A stretch of DNA of 64,000 bases from Pseudomonas spelaei (GCF_009724245.1 NZ_WNNK01000002.1:62001-126000), one strand, 5' to 3'. Counted from the first letter of the stretch, positions 14,427-24,668 are shown. Numbers and translations: made by a program. The notes: generated from the sequence alone by a model not told the origin.

Positions 14427-16814
14427 TTAGAAAGTCTGGCCGAGGGAGAATTGGAAGATCTGGGTTTCAGCGTTATCCGGTTTCTTCACCGGCATGGCCA
14501 GAGCAAAGCTCAATGGACCCAAGGCGGTAACCCAGGTCACACCTACACCAACGGAGCTGGCCAGGTTGCTGAAACTGACGTCGTTACACTGGGTGTTGGA
14601 CTTCAAACCGCTCGGGTTGATGATCTGCTCGCACTTGGAATCGAACACGTTACCCACATCCCAGAAGAGCGAAGTCCGCAGAGAACGTTGATCCTTGACG
14701 AATGGCAGAGGGAACAGCAGCTCCGCACCACCTTGAATCAGCACGTTACCACCGAATGGCAGCGGCTTGTCGTCGGTATCTACTTGCGTCCCGACGTTGC
14801 CGGTCTGACCGACGCCACGGCTCGGCGTACCACGAGGTCCGAGGGTGCTGTCCTTGAAACCACGTACCGAGTTGAAACCACCCGCGTAGTAGTTCTCGTA
14901 GAACGGTAGACCACTGGTCGAACCATAGCCGTCGCCATAACCCAATTCCGTATGGAAGCGCATGGTGTAGTTATCGGTCAGAGGCGCGAACACCTGGCCA
15001 CGATAATCAAGCTTGAAGAACGACAGGTCGCTACCCGGGGTAGTGGCTTCCAGGGTCAAGCTCTGAGAGTGACCACGCGTTGCCATTACCCCTTTGTTCA
15101 GGGTCGACTCCGACCAGCCGGCCGAGGCCTTGAAGTTCAGGAACTGATCACCTTCTTTACGCACGAAGTCGAAGATCTCGTCCACGGTGTAAACACCGGT
15201 CTTGATCTTGTCTTGTTGCGCGGTCAGGCCGAAGGTCAGACGCGAAGTCTCGCTGATCGGGTAACCGATGTTGACGCCCGCACCCAGGCTGTCGATTGCA
15301 TAGCTTGCTACGTCGACATCGAGGTCTTTGTAGTCAGTGGTGCGATAGAAAGCGTTATAGCCCAGGCTCACGCCGTCAGCGGTCCAGTAGGGGTCGACAT
15401 AACCAAAGTTATAGCGGCTCTGGTATTCGCTTCGGGTCAAGCCAATGCTGACCTTGTTACCGGTACCCAGGAAGTTGTTCTGGGTGATCGAGCCACCGAG
15501 GATCAGGCCCGCGCTCTGGGCGAACCCGACGCTGGCGGTGATCGAACCGGAAGCTTGCTCTTCCACGGCATAGTTCACATCAACCTGGTCATCCACACCC
15601 GGTACGGCCGGGGTCTCGACGTTGACTTCCTTGAAGAAGCCCAGGCGCTCAAGACGGGTCTTGGACTGGTCGATCAGGTAAGTCGAAGCCCAACCACCTT
15701 CCATCTGACGCATCTCACGACGCAGCACTTCGTCCGCAGACTTGGTGTTGCCACGGAAGTTGATGCGGTTGACGTAGGCACGCTTGCCAGGGTCGACGAC
15801 AAAGGTGATGTCCACGGTGTGATCATCATCGTGCGGGGTTGGCACGCCGTTGACGTTGGCGAAGGTGTAACCCTCGTTACCCAGACGGCGGGTGATCAGT
15901 TCGGACGTGGTGGTCATCAGCTTGCGCGAGAACACCTGATCTTTCTGCACCAGCAGCAGGGACTTGACCTGGTCTTCAGGCACTTTCAAGTCGCCGCTGA
16001 GCTTGACATCACGAACGCGGTACTTCTCGCCTTCGTTGACGTTAACGGTGATATAGACGTGTTTCTTGTCCGGGGTGATAGACACCTGGGTCGAGGCGAT
16101 ATCCATGTTGATATAGCCACGGTCCAGATAGTAGGAGCGCAGACGCTCCAGGTCACCGGAGAGTTTTTCACGGGCGTACTTGTCGTCATTCTTGAAGAAC
16201 GACAGCCAGTTGGTGGTCTTGAGCTCGAACAGGTCGATCAGGTCTTCGTCAGCAAACTTGGTGTTACCCACCACGTTGATGTGCTGGATGGCCGCCACGG
16301 TCCCTTCATTGATCTTGACCTTCAGGCCGACACGGTTGCGCGGTTGCGGCACCACTTCGGTTTCCACGGAAGCGGAATAACGGCCTTGGGCAACGTACTG
16401 GCGTTGCAGTTCGTTACGCACACCCTCGAGAGTGGCACGCTGGAAGATCTCGCCTTCGGCAAGGCCAGATTGCTTGAGGCCTTTCATCAAGTCCTCAGTG
16501 GAGATCGCCTTGTTGCCTTCGATCTCGATACTGGCGACCGAAGGTCGCTCGACCACGGTGATAACGAGGACGTTACCTTCGCGACCCAGTTGGATGTCTT
16601 GAAAGAAACCGGTTTTGAACAGCGCACGAGTGGATTCCACCAGGCGACGGTCATCAGCCTGTTCCCCGACGTTCAACGGCAAGGCACCAAAGACGCTACC
16701 CGCGGAAACCCGCTGGAGGCCGTTGACGCGAATATCGGAGATGGTGAAGGACTCGGCGTGAACTTCGGCGATCATCAATACGGTGAGAACCGCAGTTAGC
16801 AGCAGACGTTTCAT
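14427..16814 (-). CDS. bamA: Outer-membrane protein assembly factor BamA
   Basis: BamA is the essential beta-barrel core of the Bam complex that inserts outer-membrane proteins. The 795-residue product has a signal peptide (MKRLLLTAVLTVLMIAEVHA), five POTRA domains over about 22-420, and a 16-strand barrel with a C-terminal Phe (FQFSLGQTF). The conserved barrel loop with VRGF appears near residue 650 (FNSVRGFKDSTLGPRG). The ATG at 16814 starts the signal peptide; the open frame continues nine codons upstream with no merit. It corresponds to Opr86 of P. aeruginosa. Confidence 0.97.
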   Translation of the reverse strand: MKRLLLTAVLTVLMIAEVHAESFTISDIRVNGLQRVSAGSVFGALPLNVGEQADDRRLVESTRALFKTGFFQDIQLGREGNVLVITVVERPSVASIEIEGNKAISTEDLMKGLKQSGLAEGEIFQRATLEGVRNELQRQYVAQGRYSASVETEVVPQPRNRVGLKVKINEGTVAAIQHINVVGNTKFADEDLIDLFELKTTNWLSFFKNDDKYAREKLSGDLERLRSYYLDRGYINMDIASTQVSITPDKKHVYITVNVNEGEKYRVRDVKLSGDLKVPEDQVKSLLLVQKDQVFSRKLMTTTSELITRRLGNEGYTFANVNGVPTPHDDDHTVDITFVVDPGKRAYVNRINFRGNTKSADEVLRREMRQMEGGWASTYLIDQSKTRLERLGFFKEVNVETPAVPGVDDQVDVNYAVEEQASGSITASVGFAQSAGLILGGSITQNNFLGTGNKVSIGLTRSEYQSRYNFGYVDPYWTADGVSLGYNAFYRTTDYKDLDVDVASYAIDSLGAGVNIGYPISETSRLTFGLTAQQDKIKTGVYTVDEIFDFVRKEGDQFLNFKASAGWSESTLNKGVMATRGHSQSLTLEATTPGSDLSFFKLDYRGQVFAPLTDNYTMRFHTELGYGDGYGSTSGLPFYENYYAGGFNSVRGFKDSTLGPRGTPSRGVGQTGNVGTQVDTDDKPLPFGGNVLIQGGAELLFPLPFVKDQRSLRTSLFWDVGNVFDSKCEQIINPSGLKSNTQCNDVSFSNLASSVGVGVTWVTALGPLSFALAMPVKKPDNAETQIFQFSLGQTF

Positions 16815-16849
16815 GAAGTCCTTTCTTATTCCAACTGGCAATAAACAAA

Positions 16850-16868
16850 CTGCCGCAAAATGCGGCAG
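16850..16868 (-). terminator. Terminator between rseP and bamA
   Basis: The stem CTGCCGCA, three-base loop, TGCGGCAG is followed on the minus strand by TTTGTTTATT. It is a plausible intrinsic terminator or attenuator after rseP. Because bamA starts only 36 bp beyond it, bamA must rely on read-through or on a promoter inside rseP. Confidence 0.75.
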
Positions 16869-16888
16869 ATTCGCAATTCAGCGAAGCG

Positions 16889-18241
16889 TTACAGTCGTCC
16901 CAGATCGTTGACCAGAGCTAACAACATCACTCCGACCACCAAACTGATACCGATCTGTATCCCCCAACCCTGCACCCGATCCGACAAGGGGCGACCACGC
17001 ACCCACTCGACCAGATAAAACAACAGATGTCCCCCATCCAATACTGGAATGGGCAACAAATTCAGAACCCCCAGGCTAATACTCAGATAAGCCAGGAAAT
17101 TCAGGAAATCAGCCATGCCCGACTGGGCAGAAGCGCCCGCCACTTTAGCAATGGTTATCGGTCCACTCAAGTTTTTTACCGAGAGCTCGCCGAACAACAT
17201 TTTCTTGAGGGAATCGAGGGTCAGCACACTCATGGTCCAAGTGCGCCGCGCGCCCTCGCCAATGGCTGCCAAAGGCCCGAAACTGACCTCTCGCACCATC
17301 GACGGTGGCCACTCGACACCTTTCACCCCGGCGCCCAGATAACCCCCGGCGGCCTTGGCCTCCCCGCGAACCGCCAGGGTCACTGGGACGTCGATTTGAG
17401 CACCGTCACGCTCAACTTTCAGCACAATTTTGGTATCAGGACGTACACGAACCTGATCAACCACTTGCTGCCAGTCATCCAATGCCTGGCCATCAAGGGC
17501 CAGCAGTCGGTCACCGGTTTTCAGACCAGCAGCCTGGGCCGGCCCCTTGGGATCCAGCTCTGCCAGCACGGGCGGCAAGGCCGGACGCCACGGACGAATC
17601 CCCAGGGACTTGATCGGATCAGGCTCATCGGCCCCCTTGAGCCAATGGTCCAGGGTCAGCTCGCGCGGGGTCTCAGCCGTGGAGTCCTGCTCGCGGACCA
17701 CCAGCTTCACGATGCCGCTTTCACCCAGGCGACGTACCAACTGCAGATTGACCGCTCCCCAACCAACGGTAGGCTCACCGTCAATAGCGACAATTTCCTG
17801 GCCCGCGCTGAGGCCGGCCTTGGCTGCAATACTGCCCGCCTCGACCGCGCCAATGACCGGGCGCACCTGCTGGCTGCCCAACATCGCCAACACCCAGAAG
17901 AACACCATGGCCAGCAAGAAATTGGCGATAGGGCCAGCGGCAACGATGGCGATACGCTGACGAACGGTCTTGCGGTTAAAGGATTGGTCTAATTGATCGG
18001 CCGGCACTTCACCTTCGCGCTCGTCAAGCATCTTGACGTAACCGCCCAAGGGAATGGCCGCAATCACAAACTCGGTGCCACGGCGGTCGTGCCAGCGCAG
18101 CAACGGCATGCCGAAGCCGACGGAAAAGCGCAATACCTTGACGCCGCAACGACGCGCCACCCAGAAGTGGCCGAATTCGTGGAAGGTGACCAGCACACCC
18201 AGAGCAACCAGGGTGCCGACAATCATGTAGAGCGCACTCAT
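16889..18241 (-). CDS. rseP: Site-2 intramembrane metalloprotease RseP (MucP)
   Basis: RseP cleaves the transmembrane anti-sigma factor after the first periplasmic cut, releasing the envelope-stress sigma factor (MucA/AlgU in Pseudomonas). The 450-residue product has the zinc motif HEFGH at 21-25 in the first membrane helix, two PDZ domains over about 120-290, and the third ligand region NLLPIPVLDGGHLL near residue 395. It lies between dxr and bamA, as in most gammaproteobacteria. Confidence 0.97.
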   Translation of the reverse strand: MSALYMIVGTLVALGVLVTFHEFGHFWVARRCGVKVLRFSVGFGMPLLRWHDRRGTEFVIAAIPLGGYVKMLDEREGEVPADQLDQSFNRKTVRQRIAIVAAGPIANFLLAMVFFWVLAMLGSQQVRPVIGAVEAGSIAAKAGLSAGQEIVAIDGEPTVGWGAVNLQLVRRLGESGIVKLVVREQDSTAETPRELTLDHWLKGADEPDPIKSLGIRPWRPALPPVLAELDPKGPAQAAGLKTGDRLLALDGQALDDWQQVVDQVRVRPDTKIVLKVERDGAQIDVPVTLAVRGEAKAAGGYLGAGVKGVEWPPSMVREVSFGPLAAIGEGARRTWTMSVLTLDSLKKMLFGELSVKNLSGPITIAKVAGASAQSGMADFLNFLAYLSISLGVLNLLPIPVLDGGHLLFYLVEWVRGRPLSDRVQGWGIQIGISLVVGVMLLALVNDLGRL

Positions 18242-18295
18242 CTAATTTCTCCGCATTCCAATCCAGTGCCTTGCAGGCCCAAGCACACCCCCGGG

Positions 18296-19486
18296 CTAAC
18301 GCGCGTTGCGGCTCAACCATTGTTCGGTCAGGGCCCGGGCCTTTGTATCAGCCTCGAACACAGCACTCAATTCATTCACAGCAACCACTGGCTCACGACT
18401 CAGAACGTCCTCGATGATACTCGCGATCTCCGGGAAACGGATGCGCCGTTCGAGAAACGCCGCTACCGCCACTTCATTGGCCGCATTCAGCATCGCCGGC
18501 GCGCTGTTACCCGCCTCGGCCGCTTCTCGCGCCAGACGCAAGCAAGGAAAGCGCTGCTCATCGGGCGCCTCGAAGTCCAGACGGGCGATAGCGAACAAAT
18601 CCAGGGGCGCCACGCCAGAATCAATGCGTTCCGGCCAAGCCAAGGCATTGGCAATCGGCGTACGCATGTCCGGGTTGCCCAATTGAGCCAGCACCGAACC
18701 ATCCACATAGTCGACCAGGGAATGAATCACACTTTGCGGGTGGATCACCACCTCGACCTGATCAGGTCGCGCATCGAACAACCAGCACGCCTCGATCAGC
18801 TCCAGGCCTTTGTTCATCATGCTTGCCGAATCAACCGAGATCTTGCGCCCCATGGACCAATTGGGATGGGCACACGCTTGATCAGGAGATACGTGCTCCA
18901 GTTCGGCCAAGGGTGTCTGGCGGAACGGACCACCGGAAGCGGTCAGCAGGATACGGCGCACACCCACCTGGCTCAGGCCACGGGCAAAATCCCCGGGCAT
19001 GCACTGGAAAATCGCGTTGTGTTCACTGTCCAGCGGCAACAACACCGCGCCGCTCTTGCGCACCGCTTGCATAAAGAGTGCGCCAGACATGACCAACGCT
19101 TCCTTGTTGGCCAACAAAATCTTCTTGCCCGCATCGACCGCAGCGAGGGTCGGACGCAAGCCGGCAGCGCCGACAATCGCAGCCACGACCGTGTCGACCT
19201 CAGGATCGGCCGAGACCTGACACAGCCCTGCCTCTCCCACCAGCACCTGAGTCGACAGGCCCGCCGCTCGCAGATCATCCTGCAAGCCCCGCGCAGCTAC
19301 GGCTTCAGGCACCACGGCGTAGCGCGGCACATGACGAACACACAACGCCAGCAACTCACTCAAACGGCTAAAACCGGTCAAGGCGAATACTTGATAGCGT
19401 TCGGGATGACGCGCAATCACATCCAGAGTGCTCAACCCCACCGAGCCGGTAGCGCCCAGCACGGTCACTTGTTGCAGACGGCTCAC
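18296..19486 (-). CDS. dxr: 1-deoxy-D-xylulose 5-phosphate reductoisomerase
   Basis: Dxr makes 2-C-methyl-D-erythritol 4-phosphate, the first committed step of the non-mevalonate isoprenoid pathway. The product is 396 residues with the NADPH motif [16 protein letters not shown] and the metal/substrate motifs VDSAS and [12 protein letters not shown]. The start is a GTG at 19486 that overlaps the cdsA stop as GTGA. An ATG five codons upstream, at 19501, lies inside cdsA and would make the overlap longer; the GTG gives the usual family length. Confidence 0.95.
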   Translation of the reverse strand: MSRLQQVTVLGATGSVGLSTLDVIARHPERYQVFALTGFSRLSELLALCVRHVPRYAVVPEAVAARGLQDDLRAAGLSTQVLVGEAGLCQVSADPEVDTVVAAIVGAAGLRPTLAAVDAGKKILLANKEALVMSGALFMQAVRKSGAVLLPLDSEHNAIFQCMPGDFARGLSQVGVRRILLTASGGPFRQTPLAELEHVSPDQACAHPNWSMGRKISVDSASMMNKGLELIEACWLFDARPDQVEVVIHPQSVIHSLVDYVDGSVLAQLGNPDMRTPIANALAWPERIDSGVAPLDLFAIARLDFEAPDEQRFPCLRLAREAAEAGNSAPAMLNAANEVAVAAFLERRIRFPEIASIIEDVLSREPVVAVNELSAVFEADTKARALTEQWLSRNAR

Positions 19487-20289
19487 GAGGCGGCCATCCA
19501 CAACAACACGGCAAAGATCGGGATGGCCGCGGTCAGGCTGTCAATGCGGTCCAGAACACCACCATGACCTGGCAGCAGGTTACTGCTGTCCTTGATCCCG
19601 GCCTGGCGCTTGAACATGCTTTCGGTCAGGTCACCCACCACGGAAATCAGCACGACCACCGCTGCGCCAATCAAGGCCAGGAGCATCTCCTTGACGGTCC
19701 AATCACGCACAACACCCACAACAACGGTAATCACCAGGGTCAGCGCCAAGCCACCGTATACACCTTCCCAGCTCTTGCCCGGACTGACCGCCGGCGCCAG
19801 CTTGCGCTTGCCAAAGGCACGACCGGAGAAGTAGGCGCCGATATCAGCCCCCCAGACCAGCACCATCACCGCCATGATCAACCAGTTGCCCATAGGGGAA
19901 TGCTTGATCTGCACCAGGCCTTGCCAGGCCGGCAGCAGGATCAACAGGCCAATCACCAACTTGCAGGCGACGCTGGACCAATGACCACTGGTCTGCGGAT
20001 ACGTCAGCACGAGGAATGTCGCCAAGCCCCACCACAGGACCGCCGCGCCCAGCACCCAGGGCGCCACGTCCGGCAGGATGTACATCAGGAACAGCAACAA
20101 GGCCACGACTGCGGCATACACCACACGTGGCAGTTGTTCCGCAAACCCTGCCAGGCGCGCCCATTCCCAGGCACCCAAGGTGACAACCAGGCCTATGAAC
20201 AGCGCAAAACCGGAACCCTCGAGCAGGAAGAACCCGCACAAGGCGATCGGCAACAGGATCAGTGCCGTGATGATTCGTTGTTTAAGCAT
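19483..20289 (-). CDS. cdsA: Phosphatidate cytidylyltransferase
   Basis: CdsA makes CDP-diacylglycerol from phosphatidate and CTP, the branch point of phospholipid synthesis. The 268-residue integral membrane protein has about eight hydrophobic helices and the family signature near its C-terminus ([13 protein letters not shown] followed by [13 protein letters not shown]). Its start codon shares one base with the uppS stop (TAATG), and its stop overlaps the dxr start by 4 bp, so uppS, cdsA and dxr are translationally linked. Confidence 0.97.
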   Translation of the reverse strand: MLKQRIITALILLPIALCGFFLLEGSGFALFIGLVVTLGAWEWARLAGFAEQLPRVVYAAVVALLLFLMYILPDVAPWVLGAAVLWWGLATFLVLTYPQTSGHWSSVACKLVIGLLILLPAWQGLVQIKHSPMGNWLIMAVMVLVWGADIGAYFSGRAFGKRKLAPAVSPGKSWEGVYGGLALTLVITVVVGVVRDWTVKEMLLALIGAAVVVLISVVGDLTESMFKRQAGIKDSSNLLPGHGGVLDRIDSLTAAIPIFAVLLWMAAS

Positions 20290-21044
20290 TAAACCCGGGC
20301 TCCAGCTTCAATCTGATCGCTCGTTTTACCGAAGCGACGCTGACGGGAAGCGAAATCGGCCAGCGCGTTACGCATGGCATCGTGTTTGAAGTCCGGCCAG
20401 AACAGGTCGGAGAAGTACAATTCGGTATAGGCCAACTGCCACAACAGGAAGTTGCTGATGCGGTGTTCGCCACCGGTACGGATACACAAGTCCGGCAGCG
20501 GCAGATCACCGGTTACCAGACAGGTTTGCAGCAGTTCGGGCGTAATATCTTCCGGCCGCAGATGACCGGCCTGTACTTCGCGAGCCAGACGCTGGGCAGC
20601 CTGGGCGATATCCCATTGGCCACCGTAGTTGGCCGCGATCTGCAGCACAAAACGGTTACTGCCAGCGGTGATCGCCTCAGCTTCACGCATCGCCGTTTGC
20701 AGCTCCGGATGAAACCGCGAGCGATCGCCGATAATGCGCAAGCTGATGTTGTTCTCGTTCAGGCGCTTGGCCTCACGACGCAAGGCCTTGAAGAACAGGT
20801 CCATCAAGGCGCTGACTTCTTCCGCCGGACGCTGCCAGTTTTCACTGGAGAACGCGAACAAGGTCAGCACTTCGACCTTGGCCTCGGCACACACCTCGAT
20901 CACCGCACGCACCGCATCGACGCCCGCTTTATGCCCGGCAACACCCGGCATAAAGCGTTTTTTCGCCCAGCGATTATTCCCATCCATGATGATCGCGACA
21001 TGGCGCGGCACCACGGAGGGCACAGTCTGCTTGGTCTTTTCCAT
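20289..21044 (-). CDS. uppS: Undecaprenyl diphosphate synthase
   Basis: UppS is a cis-prenyltransferase that extends farnesyl diphosphate to the C55 carrier lipid for peptidoglycan and O-antigen. The 251-residue product has the catalytic Asp in HVAIIMDGNNRWAKKR, the motif FAFSSENWQRP, and near the C-terminus PDLCIRTGGEHRISNFLLWQ with the substrate-binding Arg residues. It is 17 bp after frr and shares a base with cdsA. The symbol ispU is also used. Confidence 0.97.
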   Translation of the reverse strand: MEKTKQTVPSVVPRHVAIIMDGNNRWAKKRFMPGVAGHKAGVDAVRAVIEVCAEAKVEVLTLFAFSSENWQRPAEEVSALMDLFFKALRREAKRLNENNISLRIIGDRSRFHPELQTAMREAEAITAGSNRFVLQIAANYGGQWDIAQAAQRLAREVQAGHLRPEDITPELLQTCLVTGDLPLPDLCIRTGGEHRISNFLLWQLAYTELYFSDLFWPDFKHDAMRNALADFASRQRRFGKTSDQIEAGARV

Positions 21045-21061
21045 GAAGGCTTCCTGACCCC

Positions 21062-21619
21062 TTATACGGCCATCAGGTCCTTTTCTTTATCTTCCGTGGC
21101 CTTGGTGATCTGGGCCTCGGCGTCTTTGGTCAACTTGTCGATATCAGCGACAGCACGGCGCTCTTCGTCTTCGCTGATTTCCTTGTCCTTGACCAGCTTC
21201 TTCAGGTCACCCAAGGCATCGCGACGAATGTTGCGCACAGCAACACGAGCATCTTCGGCCGCGCTACGCGCCTGCTTGGTGAAGCCCTTGCGGGTTTCTT
21301 CGGTCAGGGCAGGCATGGAAATCAACAGCAACTCGCCCAGGTTGGTCGGGTTGAGGTTCAGACCAGCACTTTGAATAGCCTTGTCGACGGCGCCGAGCAT
21401 GTTGCGCTCAAAGGCCACGACTTGCAGGGTGCGGGAGTCTTTTACAGTGATGTTGGCTACCTGGGTGATAGAGGTGTCCGCGCCGTAGTACGGCACCATC
21501 ACGCTGCCCAGAATGCTTGGGTGGGCCTTGCCGGTACGAATCTGACCAAATGCATGGTTCAGAGAGTCCAGGGATTTCTGCATGCGCTCTTGAGCGTCTT
21601 TCTTGATTTCGTTGATCAT
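21062..21619 (-). CDS. frr: Ribosome recycling factor
   Basis: RRF, with EF-G, splits the post-termination ribosome so that it can start again. The 185-residue product has the standard length and sequence, including the conserved [15 protein letters not shown] and [22 protein letters not shown], forming the three-helix bundle and the small alpha/beta domain. Its start overlaps the pyrH stop by 4 bp. The rpsB-tsf-pyrH-frr order is nearly universal in bacteria. Confidence 0.98.
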   Translation of the reverse strand: MINEIKKDAQERMQKSLDSLNHAFGQIRTGKAHPSILGSVMVPYYGADTSITQVANITVKDSRTLQVVAFERNMLGAVDKAIQSAGLNLNPTNLGELLLISMPALTEETRKGFTKQARSAAEDARVAVRNIRRDALGDLKKLVKDKEISEDEERRAVADIDKLTKDAEAQITKATEDKEKDLMAV

Positions 21620-22359
21620 TGCTCGACTTCCTCGATCAGAGTCCCTTCCGCGCCGCCATGTACGATATTCAGCAGGGCGCCGGGTTTGTTCATGTTAAAT
21701 ACGCGCAGCGGCATCTTGTGGTCGCGGCACAGGCAAATAGCTGTCAGGTCCATCACACCCAGCTTGCGATCCAGCACTTCATCGTAGGTCAGATGATCGA
21801 ACTTCTCGGCATGCGGGTCTTTGAACGGGTCAGCAGTGTAAACGCCATCAACCTTGGTTGCTTTAAGCACTACGTCTGCATTGATTTCAATGCCACGCAA
21901 GCAGGCTGCCGAATCAGTGGTGAAGAACGGGTTACCGGTACCCGCAGCAAAAATCACCACTTCCTTGGCGTCCAGGTGACGCATGGCTTTGCGGCGGTCA
22001 TAGTGATCGGTTACACCCACCATGGAAATAGCCGACATCACGATCGCCGTGATATTGGCCCGCTCCAGGGCGTCGCGCATGGCCAGGGCGTTCATCACAG
22101 TGGCCAGCATGCCCATGTGGTCGCCAGTGACCCGATCCATACCGGCCGCGCTGAGCGCCGCACCGCGGAACAGGTTACCGCCGCCGATCACCAGGCCGAC
22201 CTGAACACCGATGCCGACCAGTTGGCCGACTTCCAGTGCCATGCGGTCGAGCACCTTGGGATCGATCCCGAACTCTTCCGAACCCATCAGGGCCTCGCCG
22301 CTAAGCTTGAGTAGAATGCGTTTATAGCGAGCCTGATAACCACTGCCCTGCTGAGCCAT
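21616..22359 (-). CDS. pyrH: UMP kinase
   Basis: PyrH phosphorylates UMP to UDP. The 247-residue product is of the amino-acid-kinase fold, with the nucleotide loop [27 protein letters not shown] and the [17 protein letters not shown] segment. The ATG at 22359 ([14 protein letters not shown]) was chosen because it has a good AGGAGA ribosome site upstream; the frame extends 14 codons further but without such a site. It overlaps frr by 4 bp and follows tsf after a terminator-containing gap. Confidence 0.97.
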   Translation of the reverse strand: MAQQGSGYQARYKRILLKLSGEALMGSEEFGIDPKVLDRMALEVGQLVGIGVQVGLVIGGGNLFRGAALSAAGMDRVTGDHMGMLATVMNALAMRDALERANITAIVMSAISMVGVTDHYDRRKAMRHLDAKEVVIFAAGTGNPFFTTDSAACLRGIEINADVVLKATKVDGVYTADPFKDPHAEKFDHLTYDEVLDRKLGVMDLTAICLCRDHKMPLRVFNMNKPGALLNIVHGGAEGTLIEEVEQ

Positions 22360-22512
22360 TGCGAATCTCTCCTGCGGCGTATTTTTAAAAATTCTTGGCA
22401 AGCCGTTTACGGCCTGCGTTTACTCTAGCTGGACGCTATCACAGCGCCATCGGAACACGGCTTTGTAAGCCAGTTCCGGAGGGAAACCAAATAAAATTGA
22501 TCATCCCATTTG

Positions 22513-22548
22513 AAAAGAGGCTGCGCGCGTGAGCGGGCAGCCTCTTTT
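22513..22548 (-). terminator. Terminator after tsf
   Basis: A 12-bp stem, AAAAGAGGCTGC with GCAGCCTCTTTT, lies 22-57 bp after the tsf stop and ends in a T run on the minus strand. It should separate the rpsB-tsf transcript from pyrH, at least in part. Confidence 0.85.
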
Positions 22549-22569
22549 GGGCGACAGTTGAAAACCGTC

Positions 22570-23433
22570 TTATTGCTTGGCGGCAGCCAGCTGGGCAGCA
22601 ACTTCTTCAGCGAAGTTGTCGACCGGCTTCTCGATGCCGTCGCCTACTTTGAAGTAGGTGAAGGAAACGATTTCAGCACCGGCTTTCTTGGCCAGTTCGC
22701 CAACCTTGATTTCAGGGTTCTTGACGAACGCCTGCTCAACCAGGCTCGCTTCAGCCAGGAACTTGCTGATACGGCCTTTGATCATGTTTTCAACGATGTT
22801 TTCCGGCTTGCCGGCGATCTTGTCAGCGTTGAGGCTCAGGAATACAGCCTTCTCGCGCTCGACCGCTTCAGCGGACACTTCCGATGGCAGCAGGAATTCA
22901 GGGTTGCTGGCCGCTACGTGCATGGCGATGTCTTTGGCCAGTTCAACGTTGCCACCTTTAAGGGCAACCACAACGCCGATCTTGTTACCGTGCAGGTAAC
23001 CACCAACCACATCACCTTCAACGCGAGCCAGGCGACGGATGTTGACGTTTTCGCCAACCTTGCCGACCAGTACCAGGCGAGCAGCTTCTTGAGCTTCGAT
23101 CAGCGGAGCGACGTCAGTCAGCTTGTCGGCGAACGCTTTTTCAACGCTTGCAGCAACAAATGCCTTGAAATCGTCCTGCAGGGCCAGGAAGTCGGTCTGC
23201 GAGTTCACTTCCAGCAGAACGGCGGTTTTACCGTCTTCCTTCAGAGCGATAGCGCCTTCAGCAGCTACGTTGCCTGCTTTCTTGGCAGCCTTGATGGCGC
23301 CCGAAGCGCGCATGTCATCAATGGCTTTTTCGATGTCGCCGCCGGCCTTGGTCAAGGCCTTTTTGCAATCCATCATGCCTTCGCCAGTACGCTCACGCAG
23401 TTCTTTGACCAACGCTGCAGTAATCTCTGCCAT
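22570..23433 (-). CDS. tsf: Elongation factor Ts
   Basis: EF-Ts is the guanine-nucleotide exchange factor of EF-Tu. The 287-residue product has the N-terminal UBA-like domain (AALVKELRERTGEGMMDCKK), the conserved core TDFLA segment (VNSQTDFLALQDDFK) and two dimerisation-type subdomains before a C-terminal helical part. It follows rpsB by 203 bp with a strong hairpin between them, a common arrangement that adjusts the ratio of S2 to EF-Ts. Confidence 0.98.
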   Translation of the reverse strand: MAEITAALVKELRERTGEGMMDCKKALTKAGGDIEKAIDDMRASGAIKAAKKAGNVAAEGAIALKEDGKTAVLLEVNSQTDFLALQDDFKAFVAASVEKAFADKLTDVAPLIEAQEAARLVLVGKVGENVNIRRLARVEGDVVGGYLHGNKIGVVVALKGGNVELAKDIAMHVAASNPEFLLPSEVSAEAVEREKAVFLSLNADKIAGKPENIVENMIKGRISKFLAEASLVEQAFVKNPEIKVGELAKKAGAEIVSFTYFKVGDGIEKPVDNFAEEVAAQLAAAKQ

Positions 23434-23581
23434 TTCAAAATCCTCTTGGATAGGTTATCAACCATTCCACCCGATCAAACGGGCGTTCAATTCTTCCCGA
23501 ATCACCCTTGTAGACCGCTGCACGTTACAGTCGCAATGTTGCGCTGCCACAAGTGGGCGCCGACAAATGGTTTTCGAGGTG

Positions 23582-23610
23582 GCAAAAAGGGGGCCAAGCC
23601 CCCTTTTTGC
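23582..23610 (-). terminator. Terminator/attenuator between rpsB and tsf
   Basis: A perfect 12-bp stem, GCAAAAAGGGGG with CCCCCTTTTTGC and a five-base loop, lies 27 bp after the rpsB stop. On the minus strand it has the GC stem plus T run of an intrinsic terminator, and it would limit read-through from rpsB into tsf. Confidence 0.88.
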
Positions 23611-23636
23611 TTACTGAGTCAACGCCAAGGCGTCAA

Positions 23637-24374
23637 TTACTCAGCTGCTGCTACCGGAGCTTCTTCAACGAACTGCTCGGTGCCGCCAGCAACGTGGTTG
23701 CGGCCACGGATTACAGCGTCAGCCATCGAACCCATGTACAGCTGGATAGCGCGGATTGCGTCATCGTTACCTGGGATGATGTAGTCAACGCCTTCCGGGC
23801 TGCTGTTGGTATCGACTACGCCGATAACCGGGATGCCCAGCTTGTTGGCTTCGGTGATCGCGATGCGCTCGTGATCAACGTCGATAACGAACAGTGCGTC
23901 AGGCAGACCGCCCATGTCCTTGATACCACCCAGGGAACGATCGAGCTTTTCCAGGTCACGGGAGCGCATCAGCGCTTCTTTCTTGGTCAGCTTGGCGAAA
24001 GTACCGTCTTCGGCTTGCACTTCAAGGTCACGCAGACGCTTGATGGAAGCACGGATGGTTTTGAAGTTGGTCAGCATGCCGCCCAACCAGCGGTGATCGA
24101 CGTACGGCGAACCGCAACGTGCTGCTTCTTCAGCAACGATCTTGCCAGCGGAACGCTTGGTGCCGACGAACAGAATCTTGTTTTTGCCCTGGGCCAGGCG
24201 CTCTACGAAAGTCAGAGCTTCGTTGAACATTGGCAGGGTTTTTTCAAGGTTGATGATGTGGATCTTGTTACGCGCGCCGAAAATGTACTTACCCATTTTC
24301 GGGTTCCAGTAACGGGTCTGGTGACCGAAGTGCACACCGGCCTTCAGCATATCGCGCATGTTGACTTGGGACAT
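23637..24374 (-). CDS. rpsB: 30S ribosomal protein S2
   Basis: S2 is a primary component of the small ribosomal subunit. The 245-residue product has standard length with [22 protein letters not shown] at the N-terminus (motif [11 protein letters not shown]), the coiled-coil region in the middle and the conserved [17 protein letters not shown]. It heads the rpsB-tsf-pyrH-frr group. The 134-nt leader upstream contains hairpins that look like an S2 autoregulatory leader, annotated separately. Confidence 0.98.
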   Translation of the reverse strand: MSQVNMRDMLKAGVHFGHQTRYWNPKMGKYIFGARNKIHIINLEKTLPMFNEALTFVERLAQGKNKILFVGTKRSAGKIVAEEAARCGSPYVDHRWLGGMLTNFKTIRASIKRLRDLEVQAEDGTFAKLTKKEALMRSRDLEKLDRSLGGIKDMGGLPDALFVIDVDHERIAITEANKLGIPVIGVVDTNSSPEGVDYIIPGNDDAIRAIQLYMGSMADAVIRGRNHVAGGTEQFVEEAPVAAAE

Positions 24375-24375
24375 G

Positions 24376-24509
24376 ATAGTTCCTTAATAAGTCGGGTTTG
24401 GCCTCCACGTATCCCAATGACCAACCAGCGGCATCAAGCCTCCGGCACCCAGGTCATCGTGTCGACACGTGTGTGGATTTAAGCTTTGCGGGGTATCCCC
24501 GGAAAGCGG
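24376..24509 (-). ncRNA. Candidate ribosomal protein S2 leader (t44-like)
   Basis: The rpsB 5' untranslated region folds into at least two visible stems: CGGGG/CCCCG around TAT at 24489-24501, and ATGACC/GGTCAT enclosing 29 bases at 24417-24457. The E. coli t44/S2 leader is likewise located between map and rpsB and mediates S2 autoregulation. Position and presence of two stems support the call; family membership was inferred without a covariance search. Confidence 0.6.
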
Positions 24510-24514
24510 CGCAT

Positions 24515-24523
24515 TTTATACCA
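24515..24523 (-). promoter_or_regulatory. Extended -10 promoter of rpsB
   Basis: On the minus strand the sequence TGGTATAAA contains an extended -10 (TGn before TATAAA). No good -35 box is visible, which fits extended -10 promoters. Transcription would start near 24508 and produce the 134-nt rpsB leader. Confidence 0.6.
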
Positions 24524-24659
24524 CACGAAGGGCAAAAACGAAACCCGCAATCACATTTGCCGGCAACCGCTTTTGCGCAAGCCTTTGAATAGAGCCAGAA
24601 TGCCCTCATCTTAATAGAGAGAAGCGATAGCCAGACGCTCATGGTTTGCCCCCTGCGTC

Positions 24660-24668
24660 TGTTAGAAT
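24660..24668 (+). promoter_or_regulatory. Candidate extended -10 promoter of map
   Basis: TGTTAGAAT on the plus strand matches an extended -10 element and lies about 93 bp before the map start. No convincing -35 was found. The 386-bp gap between rpsB and map therefore appears to hold two divergent promoters and the S2 leader; nothing else is recognisable in it. Confidence 0.45.
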
